Source of the DNA: Tetrahymena elliotti 4EA
Taxonomy: Eukaryota; Ciliophora; Oligohymenophorea; Hymenostomatida; Tetrahymenidae
Length of the DNA stretch: 64,000 nucleotides
Direction: 5' to 3'
Assembly (NCBI GenBank): GCA_000231825.2
Contig: JH720393.1
Span: 1 to 64,000 of the forward strand
Both the position numbers and the translations under genes were made by a program. Of the stretch, positions 1 to 14,300 are shown one piece after another (the stretch's first letter is position 1; every line of letters starts with the position of its first letter). The notes under the pieces are model-generated. The model did not search any database. It was given only the letters and a program-made list of their open reading frames with translations, and was not told the origin of the DNA.

Positions 1-336
1 TTTATGTAGAATTAAAAAAAATTTTAATAATAAATTAAGCAGAAATTAATTATGTAAAATACAATGTATTTATTTTAATTTTAAAGAATTTTTTTTATTT
101 AAAATAATTGCTTATTGAATAAAAATAATATTTATCAAAAATTAAGTAGGGAGTAAAGTATTTATTTTAAGAATTTGATTTAAATTAATTGCTTACTCAA
201 TAAAAATGATCCTTATCTAAAATTGAAATAGGAAGTAAATATTGAAAATATTATAGGACATATTATTTATTAGTATTTTAAACACGGAGTTAATAAAACT
301 TTCATAGAATTTATTGTAAAAAAATCAAATACTTGA
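1..336. other. Non-coding flank, window edge
   Basis: This is the 3' flank of the minus-strand WD40 gene. Apart from the direct repeat at 66-240 it holds only AT-rich sequence with no open frame that looks like protein. Confidence 0.6.
66..240. repeat. Imperfect two-copy direct repeat
   Basis: Two adjacent units (about 66-158 and 159-240) share the same order of words: GTATTTATTTTAA, then AATTGCTTA, then GAATAAAAAT or CAATAAAAAT, then TTATC, then a purine-rich end with AGTAAA. The second unit is about 11 nt shorter. It lies downstream of the WD40 gene and looks like a local tandem duplication in non-coding DNA. No function is evident. Confidence 0.6.
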
Positions 337-1281
337 TCAAACTTAAAACTTAATTTATCTTATTTAAACTTCTTCTCTAACCTAATCAGCAGATGTGATT
401 TTAGAATTATTATAAATATAAAATAAGTGAGGTTATCTATCCATAAAATATGTTTATATCTATGATTTAGATTTTAAATCCCAAATTTAAAGAGATCTAT
501 CTCTATTAATTGATAAAATGTATTAACACTTCTATTTTTTATTTTCAATCAAAATCAATTACTTTACAAGAGGCCCATTCTAATATAAATTGTGTAAAAT
601 AGTGCCTTATTTCCAATTTGTAATAAAAATAAAACCATGCATGCTACCTGCTGCTAAAAGCTCTTTATTTAATTTGATCAGACTTAATTCATCATACCCC
701 TTTTTAGTATATTCTATATTCTACTTTAAAAGCTTAGTCTTAAATTCATAAATCATAATTTTATTGTAGCCTATAGCCATAAAATTTTCATCTAACTAGA
801 TAAAAGAAGAAATTCTATTTGGAAAACATTCGAACTATTAATTTTGAGAAGTTCCATTTAAAGTATCTACACAAAATAGCTTATCCTTATGAGCAGTGTT
901 AATTAATATGTACTAATTAAATTTTGTACATATTTCATATTGAGGATTGTATTCTAAATCAGCAATACATATTTTTTTTACTAATTTCATTTATCTACAA
1001 CTCCATATAAATAAATAATCTTACTAATAACTCATAAAACTTGAATAGTTCAGCTTTAATAGGCTTTCAATCTTTTTGTCATGAGCTCTACTAATCTTTT
1101 TACAACATTTTTTTTAATCTATATCCCAAAATTTAATTGACTTATCATAACTACTGGTTACTATAAATTTATAAATTTGAATGATTCCTGTAATTTTATC
1201 TCTATGTCTTGTGTTGATATCAACTTTATCATATGAGCTTGAATCAAAAACAGTAGATTGATAAAGAGAAAAATAATTCAT
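337..1281 (-). CDS. WD40-repeat protein
   Basis: A single uninterrupted frame of 314 codons (TAA/TAG read as Gln) runs from ATG at 1281 to TGA at 337. The first repeat has the classic WD40 layout: an Arg-His-Arg start, a turn reading IVTSSYDKSIKFWD near residues 40-53, then a His-containing start of the next blade. A last blade near residue 270 reads ILSINRDRSLQIWDL. The middle blades are degenerate, so the full propeller is an inference. WD40 propellers are scaffolds for protein-protein contacts; no partner or pathway can be named. There are no introns, signal peptide or membrane segments. The start is the first ATG of the frame and is preceded by A/T-rich leader. Confidence 0.75.
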
Positions 1282-2130
1282 TTATTAGTAATGTTAAAAA
1301 TGTAATTTGATATTAAAATTTAAGATATCAAAAATCTTTATAATTTTGTATTATCAGAAATAGCTCCAAAAAATATTTGGTTTATAAAATAAAAAAATTC
1401 ATAATATTTTTAAGCTATATTAATAAACTAAATACTTATCTTAAAAAATATTGATTAAATCCAATAAAGATATTCAATAAAAACAATGATAAAAATATTT
1501 GTTTTATTTCTTTAAAAATTAATTAATTTATCAACCTAAAATATAAAAAATAATTTATGAAAAATATTTAAAAAAATACAAAATGATATTAAATAAATAA
1601 AATAAACTAAATTATTAGTTAAATTGTAATTAAAAATGAAATTAAAGAATATTATTTTGATAAGAATTTAAATTTATAGTTAATATTTAAAATAAAACTG
1701 TTGATTGATAAATATTTTCAATTAAAAAAACTTGGTTAAGCTTTAGTTAAATTTTTAAGAAAAAATGAATTTAAATTAAATTTTAAATTTTGTTTAAAAA
1801 AATTCAAGCTAAATTTTTACCTAAAAAAATTTTTTCTAATTTGGTTTTAATTAAATTGTAAACCTAAATTTTAATTTATAATTTTTTTTAATAAAAAAAA
1901 GCTTAAATTAGATATTAAAATAATGCAACATTTTTTAAGTATAATTTTAAAATAAAATCCAATTTTATTTGAAATAATTTAAATTTATGTTTTGAAGCAT
2001 AAAAATTATTCTTCAAAGTTTTTTTGATTAATAAATTAAAAATTAATAAAAAATAAACAAATAAATAAATAAAATAAAATTTTAAATTAAAATTTATAGA
2101 AATAAAATGATTACTTTTTATGAAATAAAA
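1282..2130. other. Intergenic, very AT-rich
   Basis: This region is upstream of the WD40 gene and downstream of the Gln-rich gene, both on the minus strand. It is made almost entirely of A/T runs, including a TAAA-type simple repeat near 2040-2090. No gene is visible. Confidence 0.6.
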
Positions 2131-3528
2131 TCAATTAGAACTAAAATTTATGGTAGAATTTTAATAAAAAGAATTACTACACTTTCCTTCTCTTTTATAT
2201 AGATTTCTCCCTGATTCAACATGTTCTAAAGCTCCGCACTAGCATTTCCTGTAATAAAATTACTTTTGCTCATTTATTTAATTTAAATACTTTGGTAAAC
2301 TTAGTTGGTTTAGATATTTTATCTAATTTCTATTTTATGTGTCAAAAGTATTGTTTTGCTTAGATTTTGAAGCTGTTTGCGTCTAATAATATCTGCTACC
2401 TTATAGTTTTACATCATTCAACATAACTTAGAATTTTTTGTTAATTTAATAATATTGTTTAAGAATATTTGGGTTGTACTTTTTGTATTAACTATTAGAT
2501 TGATTTTCTTGTGGGCTATACTAAGTGTTAAAATTATCTCTAGATTTTATAGTATCACCAAAAATTGATTAATCTCCATTTGCTTATTTTATTTATCTTT
2601 ATTTATTATTATAAAATATCCAAGAGGAATTATTTAGAGATTAATTATTGCTTTAGTTATGCCTGTAAGAATTATCTATAAAACTTCTATCTTCAGATAT
2701 TGCCCTTTTACGAGCTTATGATAATTTTGATGGGGCAAACTTTTTTTTTTAATTTAATGGAGATCCATCATTTAACTATATTTCTTAATCAGAGTAATGA
2801 ATGTTGCTTTCATTGATAGAAAAATATGCTTAGTTTACTTTATCTTAATCAACAAGTTCATTAGATTCTTCTTAAAAAGTAGGAACTTCTTATGCAGGTT
2901 CTAATTAATTTTGCTTAGAATCTTATTATTCTTCTTCCTCTTACTATTCATTGTAATTATCGTTTACTTAATTTTTTGAAAAATTTTCTTTATATACTTT
3001 CTCATATTATGAATGCTTAGGGGGAGAAATAGATTTTTGATAGCTATCAGGGTAATATTAGTAGTTAGGTTCTTTAGTCTTTTAAGGGGTTTAAAATGAC
3101 TCTGTAGTTACTTAATCAGAGCCATATTATTAATTAGTTTATTCGTCCTACTTTTCTAGTACATAGTGCTAAAGATATTCTCCATCAGAATTAACTTACT
3201 AATTTTATTGTAATCCTTAGGCATAAAGCTTTCTTTAGGCAGAATAATTTTGAGGGAAAAAATTAGTCACATCTGGGCTATGATGTAATTAATGATATAC
3301 TCTTCTTTGATTGTGTGAATGTGATCTTGTTGAGCTATTGAAAGGTCTATTTGAAGTACTACGTTTATTTGTATGGTAAGTGCTTGTTGTATCATTTAAA
3401 TTTGGTTCTTCAACCTTGGCAAAAAGATTTGTGTAATCTCCCGAGTTATTCAAATTCATAAACTCCTCTCTAAATTGTTTGTATCTAATTTTTGTTTGGG
3501 CTTTGTTGATGATATAATTTCTCCTCAT
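2131..3528 (-). CDS. Gln/Asn/Ser-rich protein, function unknown
   Basis: One exon of 466 codons, ATG at 3528 and TGA at 2131. The first 79 residues are readable with the standard code and then many TAA/TAG codons supply glutamine. The protein is polar and low in complexity, with acidic Glu/Gln patches, SPPK- and TPQK-type Ser/Thr-Pro sites, and a basic N-terminus (MRRNYIINKAQ). Near the C-terminus a short segment has three cysteines (CQCG, later GKC) that could bind metal, but the pattern is too small to call. There is no membrane segment or coiled coil. I do not recognise a family. The composition suggests a largely disordered protein. Confidence 0.75.
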
Positions 3529-4453
3529 TTTTTAATTTTTATTTATTGATTGATTAAATAACAAATTTTATAATAATTGATAAGATTTATTTTTCTAATT
3601 AAATTGACTCAAAAAAGATGTGGATCATAGAATTAATTTCTTTTAATGCTTAATAATACTAAAATCGAATTTATACAGAAACTAAAATTGCAAAAATTCA
3701 AAGCCAATCAATTTAATTTGATTATATTTTTAATAATTATCACATAAATATTACTTTTCTTTTGCTCTTTCTCATTTAAAAATAAAATACTTCACACTCT
3801 TGTCTTTTTATTTTTAAAATTTACTTAAAATATTTTTCAATAAAAATTTGATTTTCACTTAGAAAAAGTTAAACATTTTATTAAAATGTTAAGTTTAATT
3901 TTTTGCTATTAGAAGTATTTAAGATTTTATTTAAATCATTAATTTCATCTAAAATTTACATTATCTATTAATCATTTAAGTTAAAGTAATTTATTTTAAT
4001 CAATAAAATAATTTTCAACTGAAATATAAATATTTTTTTTCTTTCAAAACGAGAGAGAATTTTTATATTTAGTATTTCCTTTAAGTTCAGCATAACAGAT
4101 AGTTTTAGCATGAGCTTTGAACAGAAGTACTTTAAAAAAATTATTTTAGCTAATTTTACTGAATGAATATCTTTTTTAAAAATGATTAAAAAGAAAATAA
4201 CAATTAATATTTGAATTTTATTTTATTATCGTAAATCCATTTATTAGAAACTATCCATATTATTTGCTTTACAAATAAACCAAAAAAATAAAATAGGAAA
4301 ATTAAATTAATTTTTTTAACTAAAATTTTAATTTATAAAATTTGTCAGAGTCTGTCTTTAAAACAGTAAAAATATAATTTTAATAAATATTAATTTTAAA
4401 ATAATTCTATTGAAAGTCATTTTCTAATTTCCCCCTTTTTTTAGCTCGTTTTA
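3529..4453. other. Intergenic
   Basis: Presumed upstream region of the Gln-rich gene and 3' flank of the coiled-coil gene. No protein-like frame, RNA gene or repeat was recognised. Confidence 0.55.
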
Positions 4454-4985
4454 TCAAGAGTTAGGTAGAATTTTAAATTCTATTAAACTTTCTTCAAACT
4501 TATTTGTAAGATTCTTAATATATTCTTGTTTTTATTACTATGCATCTATACTTTATTTAACTTATTCTTTTCTCTCCTACATATATTCCTTTACGCTGAG
4601 ATCCTAATCCAAGCGTCTATTAAATAATATTTTAACATTCTAAAAAATATAAGTAATTTAACTTGGTTACTTAATTAACTCTTCAGGTATTTTAGGTACA
4701 TTTACATTCACTAAATCTTCATCTATAATTCTTTATATTTCTTCTAGTTAGAACCTGTATTCATTTCTAATAATTAAGAAAAAGTATGTTTTTTGCTAAG
4801 AATAGTATTTTTGCTTGAGCTTACATTATTGCAAAGAATTTATCATTTTTTTATAGATATGTGGTGCTTTTATCATTATAGGCTTCTTCTAATTATTTTT
4901 TATACTACTTTAAATCTTCTAATTTGCTCTTAAATGAATTAACTATTTCATTTTCATTTTAACTTAGATTCTACTAAACGTCCAT
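4454..4985 (-). CDS. Small coiled-coil protein, two exons
   Basis: ATG at 4985, exon 1 4825-4985, intron 4767-4824 (58 nt, GTAAGC...TTATTAG), exon 2 4454-4766, TGA at 4454; 158 codons. Without the splice the frame stops soon after the intron. With it the frame stays open and keeps a heptad-like helical pattern, which supports the model. Two predicted helices flank a proline-bearing linker (about residues 80-95): the first is rich in Lys/Glu/Leu (KSKLEDLKQYKKQLEEAY), the second runs through Lys/Glu/Gln to the C-terminus. No family is recognised. The gene is divergent from the giant gene starting at 5387, with 401 nt between the starts. Confidence 0.65.
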
Positions 4986-5386
4986 TTTTACCTAACTTTA
5001 TAATTTTTAGCTAAATTTTCAAATCTTTTTATAAATCTTTTAGCTCAAAAAAAATTGAATTATTTAATAACTATTGATTATCTAAAATGATTCATAATTG
5101 CGCAAAAAAAAATATAAACACTATTAATTATTTATTTCTTTACTATCACTTTTAATTTATCTAAAGTTTTTTTTATTTAAATAGTTTTTTATATCCATTC
5201 TAAAATTGTAGATAAACACTTCATATCTTATTAAATAACAAGTTTACCTTGAAATTTAAAAATTTACTTAATTTACTTTTTTGAATAACTAACTGAATAT
5301 AATAATCATAATTAATATTTTTTATATTAATAAAATAAAAAAATAAGGTAAACCTATTCATTTTACCAATTCTAATATAAAATAAA
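4986..5386. other. Divergent upstream region
   Basis: 401 nt between two divergent starts, so it presumably carries control signals for both the coiled-coil gene (minus) and the giant gene (plus). It is A/T-rich and no specific element was recognised. Confidence 0.5.
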
Positions 5387-8300
5387 ATGAATTCAAATGA
5401 TAATAAAGATATTGAATACTATGGATAATAACTTGATAATTATTAAACTTAAGGGTTAAAAGCATAAATTAGATTGTTAAAAAGACTATTATTTATAAAT
5501 TATGAAGAGCTAGTAGAATTTTTAGGTGTAGAAAAAACTTTGATAAGTAATGAAACAGCTTGGAAACAAAAAATTGATTAGCTTAAAAGTAAATTAGAAG
5601 TTCAGTATAACAAGAGTGTAAAATTTATCTTAGTCAAGTAAAATAATTTTTAATTTAACATTTTTTTATGAAATTAGGACAGAGCTATCTAAGTAGAAAT
5701 AGTGAGCAACTTATTTTTGTTTGCTTTAAAATATGGGATGAATTATATAAAAATTAATGAAATATTTTAGCTTATTAAAGATAAAATAAATGGGAAGCCA
5801 TCTGTTAATAGAAGTAGAGCAATTTTGCTTATCATAAATATTCTTATCTCAAAATTTTAGCAAGCTTTAACATATGAATAGTTTTTGGAATTAGATTAAC
5901 AAGCTTTTGAAGATGCTCTACATATTGCTAATATAGTATATAAAGATGAAATTAACTCAATAGAAATTAGAAAGATAGGCTTGGTTCACTGCTCAAGACT
6001 TATGACATCAATTTGCCTTTTTTGTTTCATAAAAAAAAATAATCATTACATTTAGGTTTTAAATTTATCAATATTACTTGTGTAGAAATGCTAAGAATTA
6101 GACAATTTAAATAATAAAGAAAAGCAAGAATTTTAATTCATCTTAATTAATTTAATGAAAAGAAGTATTAAGGAGTGTTCAGGATATTAAGATTCTCAAT
6201 ACAAGATTAAAGTACAAAATACTTTAAAGTATATAGAAAATACAAAAGAAATGTGGAAAAAGTAATTAATAGATTTACAAAATGAGTAAAAGCAACCTAT
6301 TTCTAATAATTACTTTATTGATAACTTACTGGATTTTGAAAAGACTTAAGAAAATGAAATTATAAGTGAAATCAAAAGTTTGTAAAATTTTTTGATTAAA
6401 ATTGAATAAATAGAATAAGAAATTAACAAAACTGGATAAAAAGTTAATAATAAACAATTTTAGAGTCTCCATAAGTATGTTTTATAAGATATGAATGAAT
6501 AATTAAAATCTGAAGAAAATAAAAGCCTCAACTTATCCTAAAGTTAAAATGATAAATATTAAGATTACTAACTAATATCTTACTTAAAAAAAGCCTAAAA
6601 AAGCAAACTAAATAGGAAAACATCCTCTAATTAAAGATAATAAGTGACTAATTATAGTAAAATTTGCAATATATATTTATTCTAAAAAATTTTTTTCAAA
6701 AAAGAAAGTTAAATTTAGGGTAAAAGATAAGCAACAGAAAAATAATAATTTAGTGACTACTTTGTTTTTCAAAGGTAAGAATCTAACTAATAAAAGTTTT
6801 AATAATATGGAAACAGTGAAGAGGAGAAAATATTTAGTTAAGATAGCTAATTGATTTAAGCAAAAGTAGACTAACAGCAAGAATAATAGGAGATAAAATA
6901 AAATGAAGAAGAATTTAAAATAAAGGAAAATAATCCAACAAATGGATTGTCAATTTTTAACAAATATTAAAAATAAATTTTTAAATTATAAAATAAATCA
7001 TAAGAAAAATAAACCAAATCTTAAAACATTTACTAACAACTTTAAGAAAGAAGATTTTCTTCTGTATTAAATTTAAATAATAGAAACTAAATACCTATTT
7101 AAACAAATAAAAATGATGAGCTTCAGAAAGAGAAATCATCTTAAAATTTCTAAGAGTTAGATAATTCTCCCTTTTTTTTACCAGTTTCTCCAATTCAAAG
7201 AAAAAAATCAGCATTGCTGTCTTCTAAATAATTAACTCCATAAAATAATTTGCAGTAAAGTCAAGATGAAAATGAATATTTTTGCTTATAGATTAATAAA
7301 GCTGATAGCCAATAAAATGGAGAAAACTTATCAAAAGCTAGTCAGTCTAGTAATTAGGATTAAAAATTAGAATTTCAACTAAATAGTTTGAAAAATTCAA
7401 TATATTAAGTGAAAAAATAAAGTTCAACAAAATAAGAAAATTAGGAAAATACAAATACAGACACACAAAGCGCAAGAACAAGAAAAAGTGGTATTATTTC
7501 ATCATAAAATAAGAAGAAATATAAATCTCCACCTTAAACTTATTTATCTTCTTCATTAACATATTAATCACATTCATCAGGTAATTAATTTAATAAGTAG
7601 GCATCTATACTAGAATAATACAATGTTACTAATAAATCTAACTTTCATGCTTAGCAATTCAGAGAAACCGACAAAAATAAAACAGATTCGAACAAATTTG
7701 AGAATAATATTTTACTTGATTACTTTGGAGAAAATTTTCAATAAGATTAATGTATAAAATAGGAAGGAGGTTTTTCAATAAAATCATAAAGAATATGCTA
7801 AACTTAAATGAATTCTCCTAATCTTAGAAATATAAAATCAGCAAGAGATTAAAATTAATCTCCATCAATAAACTCCTTTTAAAATTATCAAAAATTAGAT
7901 ATGTAAAATGGCTACTTCTTTTCAAAGCCAAATAACTCCTTCATTAATTTAAGGAAAAAGAGCATTATTTAAAATAATAAGAACGATCCTTAGACAAATA
8001 GAAAAGGACTACTATTTAATGATATGCTTTTGACTTAATCATTAAGCAATTCATTATAAACTAACCCTGTTTCACCTTTTATAAAATGCGATAATAAATA
8101 AAAAAGTAACTCTTTGACACCTAGAGATGAAAAATTATTTTCTTCTTCTACTTAAGGGCAATTATAGAGCAGTTACAATTAAATAAAAAGTCAATCTAAT
8201 GCTATGTACAGCAGTACAGATTCAATAAAAGTATCTTTATACTAAAATGCTTTAAATGATGAATTAGTAAATAAATAAAAAAGTTAAAAATTAATTAATT

Positions 8301-11300
8301 CTAGTGATTCAAGTTAAGCTGATCAAAATAAATACTTGAATAATTGTTAAAATATGATAAAAATAATTTAAACTATAGATGAAAGTTAAAAAGATTAAAA
8401 CAATCAAGAAATGCCCTAATAAATTAGCAACTTAATATTAAGTAAATAGCAATCCTAAAATTAAACTGCTAAAGAATCAAAAAGCTTTGCTTACTAAATA
8501 CAAAAATATTTAAAAGAAAAACCTTAAATTAGAAATATTTTAAATAAAATTAGATGTAGCTAAAAAGAAAAGGTATTTTTATAATAAGCATAATAGATTT
8601 AAGATGTCAAGAAAGAGGTTAGTTAGATAAACTAAGAAATTACACCTTAAAACAATGCAGTTTCTATTGTTTTAAGTAAAAAAAATATTGGAACTGATAT
8701 ATATGATGAACAATAGTCTGATGCTTACAATTCATAAAAATAAATCAAGTATTAGTAATAAAATTTAAAAATTATCAAATCTAACTCATCTAGCTAAAAT
8801 ACAAATAATGATAACGAAATAGTTAGCTTAAAAAATATATAATCCATTGTAAAAGAAAATAAGTCTTCAAAGTTTATCAAATATCAAGAAGAATCTTGTT
8901 AAAATATATCTAAATATAGTTTTGCTGTTATAAATTCCTAAGTAAAGTAAACTGAATCAATGTAATATAACCATGAAAATTCAAAGATCAAGTAATAGGA
9001 GAGTAATAATAGTAAAGTTGATAATTGCTCTGATTTACTTAAAAAGAACTTTGACAACTTTTAACTTGGAGTTCCTGAATATTAAAATAATTAAATCTAG
9101 TCAAAAAGTTAGATTTCAGCTTTATATTCTTAAATTTCATCTAAAAAGAAGAAGAATGATTTGGAAGAATAAAATAATGAATAAAATTCTAAATAATTTT
9201 AAATAGATGTAAAAAAATGGAAAAATAGATTAAACACAAATAATAAATCCATCTACCAAAATTATTAAACAAATCAGATTGCAAAAAATAATATTCTTTT
9301 TAAAAAGGTCAGTAAAACAAATTATGATCTACCTTATAATTTAGAAAAAAGTGATGAAATTTATTAAAAAGTTGAAAATCAACCATAAGGTGAATCTTAG
9401 GAGTATTAATAAAATAAAAGCTCTTGGATTTTTAAAAGAATAGCAAATAGGATTCAAGAGTAATCTAATTATGCAGAAAAAATACTCTAAAAAGAAAATT
9501 CTATTCAGTCAGTTCCTAAAATTATCATACCTTCTAATTAAGATTCTGACAATTCAATTTCATTGTAAAATGATGAAAAGTTGGATATTAATTCTAAGTA
9601 AAATTTATCAGAAATAAGAGAAAATTAAAATTCTTTGAGTTTAAGCTCTAAATCTTAAATTTAAGACTCAAAATCACCTATAGAAAAAGATTCCTAAGCT
9701 CACTAATCCTTTTAAGACTATATCAAACTAAACTCTAATCAAAAATCTTAGTTTGCTTAGCAATAAAAATTAGAAAATTCCTTTGAAAAAATTTATAAAA
9801 TGAATTTGTCCACAATATCTAACTTATAAACTCCAAAAAATTAATCTAATAAGTAATCTAACTAAGCTAGCCCTGCGACTGCAAGAATGGATCTGCAAAA
9901 GAACTCATTATTGAAAGTAAAAATAAAATAATATTCATATTTAGTTTGTAAAAAAAAAAATAATTTTTTATTAAATAATTTTAGAGTGAAGATAATAATT
10001 ACAAAATAAAATTGTAGTTAATGTAAGAAAGGTCTTTTAAGGCAAAGCAAACAAATTCAAAAGAGCTCTCTTAAGATAAAAATTTAGATAATTCTCGCAA
10101 AAAATTATCAGTTATAAAGTCTTCTCAGACAATTAAAGATTTAACATCCTTTTCAAGTTAAAATAAGCTGAAAAGCCAATTTTTAGCTGTGCCATAAAAT
10201 GGCCCTATTAATTCCTAAAAAAGATCTTCCATACAAAGTAATTAACCTTAAGATTTCTCCTAAATTCTTAAGAATATATCTAGATCATTTAAAATACCAT
10301 AATGGGCAGAGAAAAATTAGAGAAGATTTCCAAGTTATTTTAATTATTAAATTAATACTGTTTAAAAGAAGCTTTACAATATTATTGAGTGCTTTAAGAT
10401 TATTTTTATCCTGAATAAATTTTTTAAAAAGTAAAATAATATTTCTTTTTTTACTTTTGTAATATTTTTATTCTTTTTTTAGGATCATCAAAAGAATCAG
10501 GTTAACACTACAGCTAAAAAAACAAGCAGAAGAGCAAAAATTAAAAGCTTAAAGAATAGTAAAAAGAAATAGCACTAAAGAGAAGCCTTTATAGATAAAA
10601 AATTTGTTGAGAAACAGCTTAGTTCAAAATAAAATAGCATAATCTCAAAGTTTAACTTAATCTCTTTTTTAATAAGACTTAGCAGAGAATGAATTAGATG
10701 AAGATAGTTAGCTTCTCAGTAAAAAGGAAAGTTTGTAAATTATTCGTATATTAAAGCTAAAGCAATTTAAAGAAAAAGCAGCCTAAGTATCTAGTGGAAT
10801 GAATGAACAAGGAGAACCATTTAACAAATTGATAGGATTTTATCCTAGCCTTAAATTTTCATCTTTCATAGGTAATAAAATTCATGTATGGAAAATATAT
10901 TATGTTCACAAATAAAATACCTCAGCTGCAAAAATAAGCGACTAAGCTTTTGGATACAAAAATAGAAATTAAACTGAAACAAAGGAAGAAAACCTTGAAA
11001 ATCCTAGTGAATTTTAGTTCTAAGTAAAAATAGATGATTAAATCTTAAAATATAGCTTTAAACTTAGTTAAAATCTAGTTAATATACTTCCTGGGAATAA
11101 TTTATTTTGTACTACATTGTGGCCTTCTGCATTTTGGATGTTTTTTCATAACCTTTAAAATGTAATTTTTTAATAAAAAAGAATGTCATTTAAATATTAA
11201 ATTTTTCTTAAAAAAAGGAATAAAGTTTTAATATTGAAAATGATTAGTATCTAAATGTAAAAAGATAAAGTGTGTCTAGTTCATTTGATACAGTTTCACC

Positions 11301-14300
11301 AATTTATGAATAAAATCCAGTTAGTTTTAAAGATGAAATAGATGAAGATAATTTGGAATGTGTTTATGATGACATTACATACAAAATATATGAGACCTAA
11401 AATAACCTAAAATTTTTAAATTTTCAAGCCAACAAACAAAAAAAAATATTTGAACTTCAAGACATAGAATACATTGGTAAACTCTCATATCTTTTGTAAT
11501 AATTTGGAATAAACAAAGGGAGAATAGTATCAAAAATTAGTGGAAAGACTGTTATATTTTAAGATTTACCTTATGATTAACCAGCGATTAAATATTATAA
11601 GAGTATGCTTGGCTAAATAAAAAGGTAAATTAATTTATTTAATCCATATTAAAATAATATCTAATTAAATAAAGGTACAATATTTATTTTAATGAATTCT
11701 AATAATCTTAATCTTAAGTTGTTGATTCTACAAAAAAAAATGAAGATCAAATAACTAAATATCTAAATTCTCAAAAAAGTAATTATTAGCTTCAAATAGG
11801 GTTGAGAAAATCTATTGTAAATTTGATTGAAGAAAGGATAGTTTATTTATAATAAAATTAAATTAATTTTGACAAATATTTCTCTTATCTACAAAGTAAG
11901 CCACATCATATTTTAAATATGTTTTTGAAAAAAAATAAATCTTACTTTTTACTCTCTGCCAACTTAGTATTTAAATATGATTTGTTCCAGAAGTACTAGT
12001 CTGATAAAAAAATACCATTTTCCATTTATGTCATGGCAAGAAACATGGATATGAATAGCAGAGTAAAGCCAATTGAAATATCTCAAGATAAGCTACTTTA
12101 TTTTTTTTCTGAGCATTAAATTTAATAAGAAATAAAAAGGTAAATATATTTATAGATATTGTTATAATATGAAATTAAATATTTAATTAATTAGCTTCTT
12201 ATTTAGAGGAAGTATATCTAAATTTTGGAAGATAAATTTAATTTAAATATGCTCTATGACATTAGAAATAATGACAAATTATTAAAGTGGAAAATAAATT
12301 GGAAAGAATTCTAAGTTTAATTATTATGATCAGGAGTTATATGTTAAAGATTCTCTAAATCAAATTTTCAGTAAGGACTCATATTTAAGAAATAATGAAA
12401 TGGATGAAGGATAAATATCTTATGGAGCTATTTCTGATGGCTTTTTTATTGGTTCAGAATAATCATAAATTGAAAGAATTTAGTTGCTAAATAAAAATTA
12501 AAATATTTTTAATAAGAATTTTGATGAAATTTACTAAAAATTTTACATGCAAAAAAGAGAACAGCAAATAGATTATAATGAAATAGATATTTATAGCAAA
12601 GATTATCAAATTAAAAATGATTTTGATATCATTTAAGAAAAGCTGTAGAATGATTCTGATGAGGAAGATTAAAGAAAAGTTGTTTTAAATAAATTATTGA
12701 GCCCTTCTCTCCCAAAGGAAGTTTAATTAGAAATAGAATCCAAATACTAATTTAGCTATGCAAAATCTCAAAGTAAAATTTTTTTATTATTAGACAAACT
12801 TAATTTTTTTCCTCTAATTTTAGGCAAAACCATAAAAGATAATAAAAAACTAACTGAAAGACTCAACAATTATCTGAAAGAAAGAGGCTAAATATATAAA
12901 ATAAAAAATTAATCTAGGGGAATCAATTTCTTGTTTTAAGTACTAAGCAAAAGAAACTATGATACCTTACTAAATAAATACAGAGATTAAGCTATTTTGA
13001 TAAATGACTACATTAAAGTTTAGAATAATAATAATTGTTAAAAATAAACTGATTAAATATTTTGCTTTTTGTATGATTATGAGAGAAAACAAAGATATTT
13101 TATTATCATTCAAGATAAAAAATAAATTAAACTTTTAATAAATATTATTGAGATGAACCTAGAAGGTTTTTTAATGGAGAATTCTATTGTAAAAAATCTC
13201 TAAACTAGGTTACTGTAAGGGTTATTCATGTTAAAACCAGATACAAATAGATATTTAAAAATATAAAAGTACTTAAAAAATATCAATTTAACTTAAAGGG
13301 AAAAAAAACTTCGAATTGACTGTCCGATTTCTGTTTAGTATCACTTAATTGTAGATTCTAAACAAATCAATAATTTTTACCATAACATAACTCGCAGTTA
13401 CACATTAAATTTCAAAGAATTAGGTAAATGCTTTGTGAATGCCTCTTTATATTAAATAAAATCTTAAGATAATTCTTCTCAGGTTAAGTTTAATAATAGT
13501 ACTAAAGAAGATGAAAATAGTTTAAGTTCTTCACATCAATTACTATCACTATCTGGTTCTTAAAAGCAATAAAATTTAGATAATAAGCACACTGCATTCT
13601 TATTTTCTACCCTGTTAGTATTACATATCATGCCAACAAATTAAAGATACAAAGCATATAGACTTATATTATCACTAGCTGATTTAAGAGACATGGATAT
13701 TATCTTATTTAAACATTTTTAGAAAGATTTTTTCAAAGAAAGTATGTTGTAAAGACTAGTTAAATTAGTAAGTCAATAAATAGTTAAAATAAAAACTATT
13801 TTAGGTTCTGTTTTAGCTCTATCTGCAGATAGAATTCAGACTATCCATTCAGCTAGTGGTAAAAAAGTTGTGCTCAGACTGAGTAGATTCAATCCATATC
13901 AAGAAGAAGAATTAATGCAAAAAAATTCTACAAATATTAATTTTATGAATAATAATTTAGAAAGCAGAAGCAAATTTTTGACATATCAAGAAGAGGAGAA
14001 TTTGTCTAGATTAGAAAATAAAAAGTGGAGAGTCTTTATCAAGTAGCTTAAATACACAAAAAATAAAGTTTTAAAGCATGAGTACGAGCTGAATGATACA
14101 GTATTTAGAAAAAAATTGATGCATGAAATTATTGAGCCAAGAAGAATCATTTTACAAAAGGTATAAAAATTTTTTGATCAAGAATACACACTAATTACTG
14201 TGTTGAGAGATGTTTTAAAAAATATATTTGTGATAAAGATTTATATTCCTAAGACTTGTAGAACAATTCTTGTTTAATTTGATATGGAAAATTTGAAATA

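Noticed and set aside
5618..5677. Alternative donor near 5638 (CAA|GTAAAA) for the first intron of the giant gene
   Set aside because: Joining from that donor runs into TGA within a few codons; the donor at 5618 keeps the frame open.
8973..10414. Plus-strand standard-code ORFs at 8973-9206 and 10199-10414
   Set aside because: They are out-of-frame shadows of the giant gene, whose frame stays open for thousands of codons.
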